Shown here: piece after piece, positions 12,961-25,050 of the stretch
Layout: every line of letters begins with the position of its first letter
How positions within the stretch are numbered: position 1 is the first letter of the stretch
Assembly (NCBI RefSeq): GCF_008831285.2
Contig: NC_045138.2
Coordinates: 39,361,115-39,425,114 of the forward strand
Direction: 5' to 3'
Length of the DNA: 64,000 bases
Source of the DNA: Nymphaea colorata
Lineage: Eukaryota > Streptophyta > Magnoliopsida > Nymphaeales > Nymphaeaceae
Translations under genes and position numbers: made by a program
Notes under the pieces: model-generated
Told to the model about the DNA's origin: nothing
Database searches by the model: none
Seen by the model: the letters and a program-made list of their open reading frames with translations, nothing else

Positions 12961-13179
12961 CTGCCAATTCAAGGCGAGGATGATTCATATATGTATTATC
13001 GGATTGCACACTCCAACCCAGTAAAAAGTTTATCCCCAAAACCCAATAGGCAGTAAGAAGAATTAACACTTAAAAGCGATTACAGAAAAATGATGCGTAA
13101 GATCAGATCATTTAAACAAGCGACTGCGCCACTTTTACAGGCATAGAAGCACCACGAATGGAAAAGATACAGGGCGTAC
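12961..13179 (-). other. probable intron in the SIG5 5' leader
   Basis: On the minus strand, GAG|GTACGCCC at 13180/13179 is a fair donor and TTGGCAG|TTTGGCATG at 12961/12960 a usable acceptor six bases before the SIG5 ATG. Splicing here would join a short leader exon directly to the start codon. The pyrimidine tract is poor, so this is a proposal. Confidence 0.4.
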
Positions 13180-13338
13180 CTCAAGAGAGAGGAGGCAAAG
13201 CAGGAGGAGATGTAGGAGCAGAACACCGGAGCAGTTATCTCTTGAGCAGCGTGATTCGGGCGAGATTCTTCCAGCCGCAGAGAAAGCTCGATGCAGTGTG
13301 CAGAGGAGAAGGGAGCCAGTGCACTGTCACGCGCGCAG

Positions 13339-13483
13339 ATATATGTGGGGTGGAAAACGGGAGGGGAAGAACATCCACAAGAAGAGCAACGGTGGGGATC
13401 AGCTGGGCATCGGATCGGACGGCTGTAAACTGAGTGGAGCAAGCGGATTTCTTGCTGCCGTGAATTTTCTTTTGTCCACGTGG
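13339..13483 (-). promoter_or_regulatory. SIG5 promoter: palindromic G-box and TATA-like site
   Basis: A perfect palindromic G-box CCACGTGG lies at 13476-13483, and a TATA-like ATATAT word at 13340-13346 on the SIG5 side. In Arabidopsis, SIG5 is light- and stress-induced and is a target of the bZIP factor HY5, which binds G-boxes; the site fits that regulation. The transcription start is inferred to lie near 13310. Confidence 0.5.
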
Positions 13484-13589
13484 TAGGATGTCTTTGGTCG
13501 CATAGATTTTTTGAGCTTTCCCTATGTGGTGACTGTGCAGTCCACATGGCTTCTTCTTCTCAGCCATTTGATCGTGGCGGGCGTCTCAT

Positions 13590-16500
13590 ACGGGACATGG
13601 GTTAGATCCAAACATGGATCTAAAGACGGACCCGATCCATATTTTACACACTGCTTTGCTCCATACTTTTGGATAAACTATTCTGTTCTTGATTCACGTG
13701 TTTGAAACACAACTTTGAAAACATTTTTATTGTTGTTTTACAAAGTGTTTGGTTTGGTAAAAGATTGAGAATCCATTTAAAAAGGATAGTTTTTTGGTAG
13801 CTACTAGCATTATTATATTCTGATAGAAGTTTACAGAGAAAGAAGTTAAGTTTATGGATGCCAATATCGCTCTTCTAGTTATTCTTCCATTGGAGGAACG
13901 AAGAGTAGTTCATCATGGAAGCAAAATATCTTTTCATGTTGATCGATATAGCGAACGTATATGAGAAGAATCGCGTTGAAGCCACTCGTTTATTTCTCTC
14001 AATTAATTTCAAAGGGCACCAACTAGAGTTCAGGTGGGTGGAGCTCAGCCACAGGCACTTTCGTTCTCATGTGTGAGAAGAGGGGCGCCAAGTAAACCAG
14101 AGCAGGCCACAGATCTTTTTTGCGTCCTTGATTAATCAGTAATGGAGATGGGTCCTTATCCACAAATTTGAATCCAAATTCAAACACGAAGTTTTGTGAT
14201 TTTGACTGATCAAGAAAATTCTCCTCTTGCAGACGTAGTTCGGATGAGCTCTAAGAGAGCCCACCACGGTCGAAGACGTTTACAAATTCGATCCAGTCAT
14301 CATCAACTAAAATCGAGCAAGATTTTGTGGAAAAATGTTGAACAGTATGCGTAGCTAGAATGCAACTGTTCGCTCTTTACTGGCCCTTCCATCCATCACA
14401 AATTTTGCCATTTGCATGTTATTTTCCTTTCCTGCCTCTTTTTTGTTAATTTTCAAGAAATATATCGATCAAAACGCGACGATGACGAACCAGATGATGC
14501 TAAGGGATGCAGATCGAGTATGAAGCATCGTTATTCTTGTTTCTCGGGTTTGTTTAATTAATGTAAATGGACTTGGAAATTTGCTGCGATCACTGAGGTG
14601 GCGTTCGCATGAAACACACTAAAAAATGGTTTTATGAAAACTAGTTTTTTTTTTTTCTAAAAAAAAAGTATTTGAATTAGTTCAGGAAAACTGATTTATG
14701 TGGACCAAGACAACAGTTTTTTATGAATGACTTGGTGGGGGAGGGGGGTGCCAGTTTATTTGCTTCCTCTTGAAAATCAGATTTTGCTATAAATGAGTTT
14801 TGATGACACTCACTTTTAGGATCATTCAGACGCACATGAAATGAGTTTTTGGAAGCAAAACCATTTTTTTACCTCCAAAATTGGTTTTGAGGTTCAACTA
14901 AATGTGCCCTAAATCTATTTGTTTTGGACATTTAAAATGAATTTTAAAAACTAATTTTTTTAGTCTTGAATTTTGATTCTAAAATTAAAATTCTAAATTG
15001 GAATAAAAATTTTAGTTCTAGTTTATCTTTGCGTTTGGCAGTCTGCAATCTTGATTGCACAATTGAAAATGATGTGTTTGAATGAGCACTTTGACCTCTT
15101 TACATTCTCTCGTTGTACCTTAAAAAATAAAAACTAGCCTCAAGTGCACCTACATAAGCCTCGCGGTCATCGGCTTTCCAAGCTTCGAGCTTCCCGTCAT
15201 TCGCTTGGCAGGAGCCGTACAGCACAACGCTGGAAATCAGAGGGCCAATCATGTATTAAATTTTTAGAATTGATAAATCAAAAGCTAAGGCTGGACATCG
15301 GACCGGGTACCTGGTACCCAGCCTGACTCGAGGCCAGGTTTGGGGTTGAAAAAAAGAGAACAATGTATAAATTATCGGGCTGGCCCGGGTGGGCCTGATT
15401 AAGCCCGGTGGGTTTGGGTGAGCCCGATCAGCACTGTCGTTCAAAAAAGAAGAGGTAAGAACGACATAGATAAGAGCTTTAAATTTAAGAAGTACCTTTT
15501 GTTCCATTCATCTTTAGAAAGTCTTCTGCATTGAGAAGATCATAATAACTAAGGATTCCCTATCCCCACTTATCCTTCCACATCTTTTTCAACCAATCCT
15601 CCATAAGGAGCTTCCCTCCAAACCCAAGAGAAATGAGATTTGCTTTCGATAGTTACATAACGAGTGACATTCAACTGCCCAAGTGTGAACGGTAATGTTT
15701 AGGGCTTCATTGATGTCTAGTGTCGAACTTGTAACAATATATGACTCTAGGTTGGGTATGTGATTTTACTCAACCCTCTGGCTGAATGTTTTGATGTGAT
15801 TCCTGTGACTATCTCAAACGGCACAACAAAACATGCAAAAACTGGATTTTATGACCGCCGCAACTTTTTACCAATATTATAGAAACCGATTTATTTTTCA
15901 AACCCTTAGATTTGCGTCTTTCTAACTCATTAGTGAAATGAAATGGGAAAAATCAGGTGAAATCCATCTGAGTTAGCTAAATCTGACTGAATTAGCTGGA
16001 TGGCTATAGGTAATGGTCGGCTAATACATATTTATAGATTCGCAAGCGTGATCATTGAAAGATTTGTCTAATTCTTAAGAGAAGTATTTCCACATCGCTA
16101 AGTATAGGCCTATGAGTGATGATGTTGGAGTAGCCTGGCTATTATTTGGAGGCTTCTAGGCGGCGTTTGATAGGGGAGGAGGAATTTTTGATGGGAAGTT
16201 TTTGTGGGAAGGAAACGATTTGGAAAAATATACGAATAGTTCTTCCAACACTGTACACGCGTTGAAATCTCTTTCTTTTTCTATTCATCAAATCCCCCCC
16301 GTTTTGTTGGCGGAACATGCTTTTCTTTGTTATGAGTTTCTTGGAAAGTGAAGGCTGAGAATAACCGTTAAATTTCAGGAAGCTACAAGGGCGATGAAGT
16401 TGCAGGTGAATTGTTCCTGTCATACGAAAAATCCAGGAAGCTTGACATGAAAAGGTCTTTCAGGGAAGATTTCTTGGCTTGGAAGTTGGAATGATCACTT

Positions 16501-19500
16501 TCAGATCAAGACACTGTATCCCAACAAAAACAATCACGTTCCCACCAGTCTCTAGAGGAGAAGTTTGGTTTGAAGTGGAACACTCTCTGACGAGGACAGA
16601 TTCTATAGCTAAAACTAGAATTCGAGGAAGTTTCCCTGCACGAAAAGATTGAAGAAACTGAACGAAGAACTCCTTTTTCAGGCTTGCGGACAAACCAAAG
16701 TACTCGAAGTTATGTTATCTGCGGGCGAACTTGAACGAAGGAACAAGAAGAGTTCCATGTGATGACGATCGGATTCAACCTAGAGAAACTTCACTGCCCT
16801 TGTGATTGGTGTTCTGAGAGACCAAGCCAGAAAGAAACATTGAAGTTTGAATGAACGAGTGCAGTGAAATGTGGAGATGGGGAGGAAGGAGGCTGGTATT
16901 GGGCCTGCAGACACAATACATATGGCTGCGCCTCCTAAATGTGACAGTTCCATGGACGACTTCAAACAATATAACGATGACAAGGTTACGTTTACAAATT
17001 TTTACTCTTTTTTGCCGTATACATGTGATCTTCATAAACCTTTTTATGAAAGTGACAAGATTATGTATGACATCTTATAAAAAATTAATAATCAACGAGT
17101 GGGGGCGGGGGGAGGAGAGAGAGAGAGAGAGAGAGGCAATTGTAAAAATTCCTGAGACTCGAAAGGAAATTTGCATCGTTTGGATTGTATAATATTTTAA
17201 AAATGCATGAGAAGTAATAAAATCCAAACTGGGGAATTAGGGTTCATGACGGATTCAAGATCTAAGTATTAGACCTATCAAGTAAAGTATGGTTTTGCCA
17301 CCATTTGAAGTATAAAGGAATAGCACTTACAGAAATTGATGTTTGGGAAGACCTTGTTTTGTTTTTCAAGCCAACAACACATGGATGCAAACTCGAAGGC
17401 ACAGGAAAATAAAGTAAACTAGCTTATGCAAAAACAGCTGCTTAATGTCTTCCATTATCCAATAAAATCGGATTCTATAAAGATTTGAAGGACAATGATT
17501 GGAAGTTAATTTGATTCATCACTTTATGAACAAGTATTTTGGTCCCAGAAATTCTAACGATGTGACCAGTTTGAAAAGAAGACAAACAAAAGAAATTCCA
17601 TATCCAACTTCCAGCCTGAAGAGTGCGTGATTGCGTCAGCATATAGGTATCTGTTTGCTTGCTAATTAAACCCTAAATTTTATCTTTCTCTTTATTCATC
17701 TTCTTTCAACGTTGCATACCATTAGCAAATTGCTTAGCATTAATGTCATGTCGGGTGTTCCTTTGAGTGTCTGTCACGCTCGATCGGCCTGGGCCTGTGT
17801 ACCAAATAGCTACCAGTCCAAAGGTTTAAAACCTAGCCCATGTGCAAATGGGAGTCATTATTGGAGATAAGACTGGGCCCAGGCTCGGACCCATGGTGCA
17901 AGGGTTTTAGCCCAACATGCTCATGCACATCGTTAAGAGTTTGGCTTAAGATCTTTAAGTTGGTTTGGCTTGTGTCGCAGTTCTTGGTCTACTGGCCAAG
18001 GAAAGAACGGAAACTCCCACCCAACCCCTCGTTCCCTTAGGGTAGAAGGCTGTTTTTGTTTGTGCGGCTGTTAAACTTCTATGCAAGCCAAAGTAGGCAT
18101 AGACCTTAGCGGCGACGGTACTAGATTTGGGGTTTTATATCACCAAGCGAGCAATAATGTCTCTCGGCCTCAAAAGAGAAAGTAAAACAATATCTTCAAG
18201 TTGAAGAAGGTTATACATACGCATTTGGTAGTTTGGTGTATTTTTTGTCATAGTCTGCCATGAATTAACCTCACGCCAGCTTACTGATATGAAAAATCAC
18301 AATGGTCAAGATTGGATCCAGAATAGTTGGATTATGATACAAAAGTTCAATCGAGATCCAATCCAAATCCAAATATTAGCCGGATGTCACTTAACAGATG
18401 TGATATAAATGCAGTGTTTTGCATTACTAACAACATTGCTATACGGAAGGTTGCAATTTTGGAGTGCAAATTTTGAGGCTGGGGTACTCCTAAACAATTT
18501 CTGATTCCACTAGAGATCCATTATTAGAACAAGAACAATTCTTAAGGGCGAAACCCGGAAGAAATTCTTTTTCTATTAAGCACAATGTCATGGTAAATTA
18601 ATTTATCCCACGAAAAATGGCAAAAAATTTATCTTGGCATGTAAATTTAAAACTATATATGCAATTAATAACTCCACAATCTATATGAAGCAAGGTTGCC
18701 TTTCATGGATCAATTGCAAACTTTTCTTGTTGTGACAACACCAAGTTAGTACAAAGTGAAAGGAGATGAGCATTTTACCACATATGCTAACCCTTCCACG
18801 CTTTCACACGCTTTTAATGGCCATAAAGATGCAGAGAAAGCTCTTATCAGTAAATTTTTAGCATAAATGGCTACAACACTGTTGAAGCAGTTGTCTCTGC
18901 ACAAGGCACAACAAATTCAACAAATTTCTCTTTGTTGGCCGCGGAATCAGAAGAGATAATAGTAGGGCTTGTCTTGAATGAACAGGGGTCTGGGCTTCAA
19001 TGAACCAAATATAATGCTACTTCCAACTTTTTCCCCTGTTTGAATGAAGGGTGTTCAAGTAATCACTTTGTAGTGGAAAAACAAGGGAGAATACCATTTA
19101 AAAACTAGAAATTTTAATTGTTTTATTTAAAGAATTAGATCCAGCATCTCTTAATTAAAAGCGTGGTCCGAGTAATTGCATCTATTTGAACCAACTGTCC
19201 GAATTTCATAAAAAAGGTTTTCGAAGGCCGGCAACGAAAAACAGAAGTTAGGTGACTGCTTGCTCTCATGGTTGTGCACGTTTAGTGCTCAAGTACTAAA
19301 ATACCTCATATCTAAAGCAAGTGAACTTGGAATACTCCACAGCTTGACATCAAGCTTGTGAGAACTTAGTTATGTATCGAAGATTGAGAGGAATCTTTGA
19401 GGATGACTGAGTAGTTAATTGTCTCTGTTTCTGGCCTTTTTAAGGGGAAAAAGTTGAAACTGCTAGGGCGCTAGTTTAGGAGCCGGATCCCGGTACTGAA

Positions 19501-19836
19501 GTGAGTCAATCCATTGTGATAAAACTTGTGATCAACTTTAAAAGAAAAACGAATAAGAAAAGTTCCGGCTCATGATGCTTCACAACTCATTGGACGAATT
19601 AAACCTTTTGATTAAACTTTGACAACTAAATCATCTTTGCTTTGGAAGTACCATTATAATAGTAATGTCTAAAAATGGAGAAACTAAACGTGCCAACTTC
19701 GAAAGCAAAGCTGGTACCGCAAACATATGGAAGAACTAAATTGGTACCAGAATTCCTTTATGACATACTGGGGCCGAACGTGTTCACACTCGTTATGTGG
19801 TTGCCTTAAACAAGAGAACTCATATTTATAGAATAG
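13590..19836. other. intergenic region, no gene recognised
   Basis: Six kilobases without a supported exon on either strand. Contents seen: AT-rich blocks, a GGGCCTG/CCCGGT-rich dispersed repeat near 15290-15430, a GA microsatellite at 17117-17134, and a segment with GGCCTGGGCC words near 17780-17900. The scattered open frames, up to 113 codons, have no motif, homologue or splice partner I can recognise. Confidence 0.4.
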
Positions 19837-19844
19837 TTTGTGGT

Positions 19845-20737
19845 TAGGGCTGCACAACGAGCCGAGCCAACTCGGGCTCGACTCGAACTCGCCCGACAGA
19901 GCTCGACTCATTTATAAATGAGTCGAGTTGAAGCTCACCCTTAAACTCGAAATGTTAAACGAGTCGAGTTCGAGTTTGAAGAACTCAACTCGTTTAAATT
20001 CAACTCGACTCGCTATTTAAAATTAACTGAATCATATAAACCGGTTCCTGAAACCGGTTCACTGGTTTAGGATTAAAACCCGTCTTGAGCTTGTGTCTTT
20101 CAAACTAATATGATAATCTTTCTTTTCTAGCTGCTCCCTCTCTTCCTTGTGTCTTTCAAACTAATATGATAATCTTTCTTTTCTAGCTGCTCCCTCTCTT
20201 CTCGATTTCTCGTCTTCCCTCTTCTTGTCTTCCATCGATCAGGGGTCAACGACTTCCCTTTTCTTGTCTTCCATCGACCGCGATGACCGGACGAGAGACG
20301 ACTTCCCTCTTCCTGTCTTCCATCCTTCCAGGCACGGCTCTGTTTTCCGTCGACCAGTTCTTGTTTCCGGCGATCGTATTCGTAACACCCAGACGACCAT
20401 CTCCACCAATTTTGAGGATGATCGGACCACGGACGGCGTTACTGGAGGCGACGGCCGGAATTTGGCAGAAATCAGCGACGCTCCAAGCTTAATCACTGCC
20501 ACAAGCGGCGGCCCTGTTCCGAAGGGGCTCGCAGGAGACAACATATTTCCAGATGTGTGCGATTTCTCTCTGTTGATAGGTTTCTTCTGCAAATTGATCG
20601 CTTAACTAAACGAGTTAAGTGAGTCGAGCTCGAGCTCGAGTTTGTGCTAGGGAGCTCGACTCAAGTTCGAGCTCTTCAAGCCGAGTGGAGCTCGAGCTAG
20701 GCAAGCTCGAGCTCGACTCAGCTCGTGTGCAGCCCTA
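19845..20737. mobile_element. non-autonomous hAT-like transposon with 8-bp target duplication
   Basis: The 893-bp element begins TAGGGCTGCACAACGAGC and ends GCTCGTGTGCAGCCCTA, giving inverted termini that start TAGGGCTGCAC, in line with the hAT pattern (T/C)A(A/G)NG. It is flanked by a perfect direct repeat TTTGTGGT at 19837-19844 and 20738-20745; 8-bp duplications are the hAT signature. Subterminal zones are dense in GAGTCGAG/GAGCTCGAG. There is no transposase. The interior contains a 56-bp tandem duplication and a GC-richer region with an open frame at 20225-20605 that may be captured host DNA. The perfect duplication points to a fairly recent insertion. Confidence 0.88.
20090..20201. repeat. 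perfect 56-bp tandem duplication inside the hAT-like element
   Basis: The 56-bp unit starting CTTGTGTCTTTCAAACTAAT at 20090 is repeated without visible change from 20146. It is followed by a looser series of CTTCC(C)TCTTCTTGTCTTCCATC-like words to about 20330. Confidence 0.9.
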
Positions 20738-20745
20738 TTTGTGGT

Positions 20746-22200
20746 TACTGTCCATGAACATTAATTTTGCAATTATGTCAGCCGAATCGGAACATATACA
20801 CGTCCTAACCTTGCTGATCCTTTTGTTTGAATAAAGTCCTCAATCATGTTTTTTAAGGAGCAAACTGGAAAAGCGATTGCTTTTAAGACTTGAAAAGGGA
20901 CGATCGTGAGAGCAGTTGATTTTTTTTTTTTCAGGTTCTTCAAATGCCTGCTTTTGTGGTGTGAAAAAATGAACCGGTTGTGGATTTTTATTTATATTAA
21001 ATAGCCAGCTTAAAACACATCCACTGAGTAGACTCCCTAAAATATTTGATCAGTTTGTTTCACTTGTCACAGACCCAAAAGTTTCACTCAACCCTTTATC
21101 TTCGTAAAGTACAAAGCCTGCTTTGATACCTTGAAATGTCGTCTTAGTTTTCACAACACTTCAATTTATGCATTGTTGACTCCCATTCCTAGTGCTGAAA
21201 GTCGATGCCTCAGAGACTTGTAATAAAAACTATCCACCTACAAACCAACCTCTATCTCAAACCGTTGCGCTAACTCCCTCTCTCTTGGGTCATGTCAAAA
21301 TCAATTTAATTTTTAAAACATTACTCTTCATTTTTTAAAAATTTAATTCAATTCGTAAACGTATCATGATTTTGATATTCATTAGTTCACGTTTTCCAAA
21401 CGCATGCAAGTAGCCATAGGTGCACTATGATCACAACTTGGTAAGTTTTCTGTGCACTATGATCACAATTTCGTAAGTTGTCTAACCAAAAAAACAACTC
21501 TATGAGAATGTCGATCCATCTTCTTTCTTCAACTTATAATTCATTTCATCTTACTCAACACCATCGAACTTCTTATTCATGCAATCGTCATCACTCAAAA
21601 CATCAACATTTTAAAAATCAATTAATTTATTTATTCCTAATTGTTGTTCTTGAGACAGAGGATGACACCCACGCTTAACTCCACAAGTTTTCTTTTTAAA
21701 TTGTATCTGATTTGAAACCCGAAATCCGATAAATTTAAATGGAATGGACTCATCTTCTCCCGAGGCGATACCCCTGGACTTATCAAATAAATCGCCGATC
21801 GAGCATCGCTTCCTCGTCCATATGACCAATTTGCCCTCGGCCTGCACAAAGAAGGACGGGGGCGTTCCCGTAAATTCGGTTAAAAATCGCCGATCGGACT
21901 AACGAAACTCGGCCGGGCCGTCCACCCGCTGAGTGAGCTCGCTTTCATCATCCCTTCGCGGGGCCCATCTGCAATAAAGCGGGAGCCAATCGGACGGGTG
22001 GGAGGATAGGGTATACGGCCTCATCAACGGCGGAGATGGGTGGAATGGCGCGAGGGGAGAGTGACGTCAGCAATGCATGACGCGAGCGGGGTCATTGTTC
22101 CACGCGCATACGCGGAAGAAGGTTTGAAGATTCTTCGTCTCTTCTTCCTTCTTCCCCTGTGAAGAGATAGAGACCCAAAACTTCCACTCTCTGACCACAG
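20746..22200. other. intergenic region upstream of the WRKY gene
   Basis: No gene seen. AT-rich up to about 21650, with a short direct repeat GTGCACTATGATCACAA (near 21420 and 21451). From about 21840 to 22130 the composition shifts to GC-rich, consistent with the distal promoter of the WRKY gene. Confidence 0.4.
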
Positions 22201-22213
22201 ATGCCCCTCGGAC

Positions 22214-22492
22214 GGTCAATCTGACCGGAGGCATCCTTATTAACGATCATCAGTCAAAACACACACACACAGTCTCTCTCCGCTCAGAAGGGCATAAAGA
22301 TCATTTGTTCAGTAGCATCATTTTGGGTGGGAGAGAAGGGATTAAGAACGAGATTATGACCAAGTCAGTCGCCTTGCTGTGGAGTATGACCAAAGACTGG
22401 TCTTGGCCAAAGAGTTTCTATGGTCAAAAGTCTTCCTTCTCTTCCCCTTCATTCAAACTTCATCCCCCCCCCCTGAGCCCCAAATATATATA
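22214..22492 (+). promoter_or_regulatory. WRKY gene promoter: three W-boxes and a TATA box
   Basis: W-box cores (TTGAC plus C/T, seen here as their complements) lie at 22214-22219 (GGTCAA), 22252-22257 (AGTCAA) and 22422-22427 (GGTCAA). A TATATATA word at 22485-22492 is a likely TATA box, about 350 bases before the start codon. Group III WRKY genes are commonly auto- or cross-regulated through W-boxes, so feedback control is a reasonable inference. Confidence 0.55.
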
Positions 22493-22839
22493 CGCGTCCC
22501 ATTTTTCACCTTCGCCACACCACTCACAAGCTCTCCACTTGAGGAAGAGAAGAGAAAAGAACCCACCAGTCTCGGGGAAATCCTTCTGGCGCTCCAGGCC
22601 TTAGGAATTCCGGCGAATTCTACCCGAGGAACTCACCAGCAAATGAGTGGGAGGTGCTCGTTTTATGGCAGAATCAGTCCAGTGAAGGAGAGGAATTTCG
22701 GCGACTGCCAAGCTATCGACGATTGCTTAGTGTTTCAGCCGGGTTCTGCACTTGTTGTCAGGTAAACCCGGGGGAATCAAGCAATTTGAGGATTTTTTCG
22801 ACTATTCCGCGGCAATTCGAGTTGTTGGGAGCGGGAGAA

Positions 22840-24810
22840 ATGGAGAACAGGGAACTGAGGAGGAGGGTGGACGAGGAGTTGGCTCGCGGGGAGGAGTGCA
22901 TGAGGCGGCTGCAGAGGAGCATGGATGAGCAGGGGACGAGCAGGCCCGAGTTGAGGGACTTGCTGGCGAGGGATGTCTTGACATCACTCGCAAACGTTCG
23001 CTGTCTCCTCAAATCCGAGGAGTCGTGGAGTGCGGAGCCGCCTCCTGTGGCGGCAGGGGTGACGGAGTCGCCGCGCTCGATTTGCAGCAGCCCGCTGGGC
23101 GATTTTTACGACAAGAATTCCGGCACGGTCTTTGGGGACCAGGAGCGCCGGGAAGTTCGCAAGAAGAGGTGGGTGCCATTGCTTTTGATCTAATTCTCCT
23201 CAAAATTCCGGTTCCTTGCGTTAGATTCTTTAACTAAAACTCCTTATTTTCTCACCAAATGGAATAAGTATCTCCAAATCCAAGAGTCTTTTCCCTTCAC
23301 TCCTCCATCCTTGGTATTTTCCCTTTCTTTTTGACCTTTTCCCTCACTTTTCTCTATTTCTTTAGATCACCTAATTAATTACCTCAAAAAAAAAAAAATC
23401 CAACTCCAAAGTTCGAGCAATAGAACTTTGGGATGATGAGGTCAAATAATGTTCCTTATCTTTTTGTGGAGTCAACTGGACAAAAACGGGATTTCACTTG
23501 CCTTGTCATGGACGTTGCTTCAAGGAAGCACCACCTAAAGTTTGGTAGTTTCAGGCCAACTTCGCCTCACCACCGTCCATCACGGCGGATCTGTGGCAGA
23601 TCTCAGATGGATAAGGCGCACATTGTTCACATTCAATGGCGGTCCCAGCATGAGTCAAAATAAACAAAAAGGAGAGTTCTATCTCTCACGGGCACTCGAG
23701 ATTTGCTGTTTAGGAAGAAATTGGGACTGTTACTCTTTTGACATCGTCTTAAGCAATAACGAAGCTTTCCAATGTCAAAATATCAATAATTCGATATAGA
23801 TTTTTCTTGCTTGGTTGGTCTTTAAGCGGATACACATGTGACTGGTTGCTTTCATATCACTAATCAGGTGTTTATCGTTTAATTGCTGCAGGAAGACGCT
23901 GCCCAAATGGACGGAGCAAGTGTGCATTAATGGGGAGACAGGGCCAGAGGGGCTGCTGGATGACGGGTATAGCTGGAGGAAGTATGGCCAGAAAGACATC
24001 CTTGGTGCTAAATACCCAAGGTAGTTTTCTGCTAGCCCTTTTCAACAAATTTATTTCGAAACCCTTTTCATAAAATCAATTACATGATCGAAATATCTCG
24101 AAAACAGGATCTTAGATCACCTTACTTAAATGAAACGAATACAATTTTGCAAGAAAATTTATCATATTTTGGACTTTTTTTTTAATGGGTAGCGGCTCAT
24201 TTTTTGTGGATGCAGAGCGTACTATAGGTGTACACACAAGTACACTCAAGCATGTGAAGCGGCCAAGTTGGTCCAGAGATCTGATCAGAACCCATCGGTC
24301 TTTGACATCACCTACCGCGGCAAACACACCTGCAACCAATCGGTTCAGCCATTACCCCCCGCAGCGACCTTTCAAGAAACTCAGCACCAGCAGCAACAGC
24401 CGCCTCTTGACCAGCTACAGTTCCAGCCACAGCTGCTGTTGAACTTCAAGTCTGAGCTCAAGGTCAAAACCGAGGGCCTCGATGCGGAGGCGAAGCCAAC
24501 CTCGGAAGCAAGCTTCTCCTTCCCCCTGACGCCGGAAAACCAGCAAGAGCAGCAGCAACACTCGTTTGATCAGCTGATAAGCTCCGTGTCGCCTTCCTTT
24601 GTCTCTCCGGCCACAACCTCCGACTCCAACTACTACATCTTCCCCTGCGGCATGGAGAATCCCCACCTCCACGCCTCGGAATCTGACCTCACCGACATCA
24701 TATCGGCCGCGACGTCTGCAACCAACTCCCCCATCGTCGACTTAGACTTCCCCCTAGAATCCTTGGAGCTCTCTCACGATCTCTCCTTCGACGTCGGAGA
24801 GTACTTCTAG
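22840..24810 (+). CDS. group III WRKY transcription factor (WRKY41/53/30/46-like)
   Basis: Sequence-specific nuclear transcription factor that binds W-boxes. Exons: 22840-23168, 23892-24020, 24216-24810, giving 350 aa. Both introns are GT-AG; the second splits the arginine codon in the conserved KYPR|AYYR position of WRKY domains. The N-terminal 60 residues are charged and helical-looking, and RKKRK near 107-111 is a probable nuclear signal. WRKYGQK is at 138-144. The zinc finger is C158-x7-C166-x23-H190-x-C192, the C2HC pattern that defines group III. The C-terminal half is rich in Gln, Ser and acidic residues, as expected of an activation region. The start ATG at 22840 is chosen because the protein then begins MENRE like relatives; an in-frame upstream ATG at 22654 is possible, but that stretch looks like 5' leader. 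Relatives act in salicylate, defence and senescence responses. Confidence 0.95.
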
Positions 24811-25044
24811 TCTGATCAGATGGAAAGAAATTAAGCCGTTTCTTTTCGCTTAAATGGAAATCCAGTGAACTGAATCCCCCTTTTGGCACCGCCGTTTTAG
24901 TTTTCTGTTGAGGTCTAGTTCGTAGGGACGCTCGAATCCTCGATCTTTGGTCTGTTAATGGTGCTGCAGAGTACTGTAACCCGAATAGGCTGAAACACCC
25001 GCCCTAGTAGATGTACAGTAGTAGATCTGTGTTCCCGTAGCAGA

Positions 25045-25050
25045 AATAAA
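25045..25050 (+). terminator. candidate poly(A) signal of the WRKY gene
   Basis: AATAAA lies 235 bases after the stop codon, in a suitable position for 3' end formation. Plant signals are loose, so this is only a candidate. Confidence 0.4.

Noticed and set aside
20225-20605. 126-codon frame as a standalone gene
   Set aside because: It lies wholly inside the hAT-like element, with no recognised domain; treated as interior of the transposon.
24415-24672. Minus-strand frame opposite WRKY exon 3
   Set aside because: Its leucine-rich character reflects the CAG/CTC-rich coding strand of WRKY.
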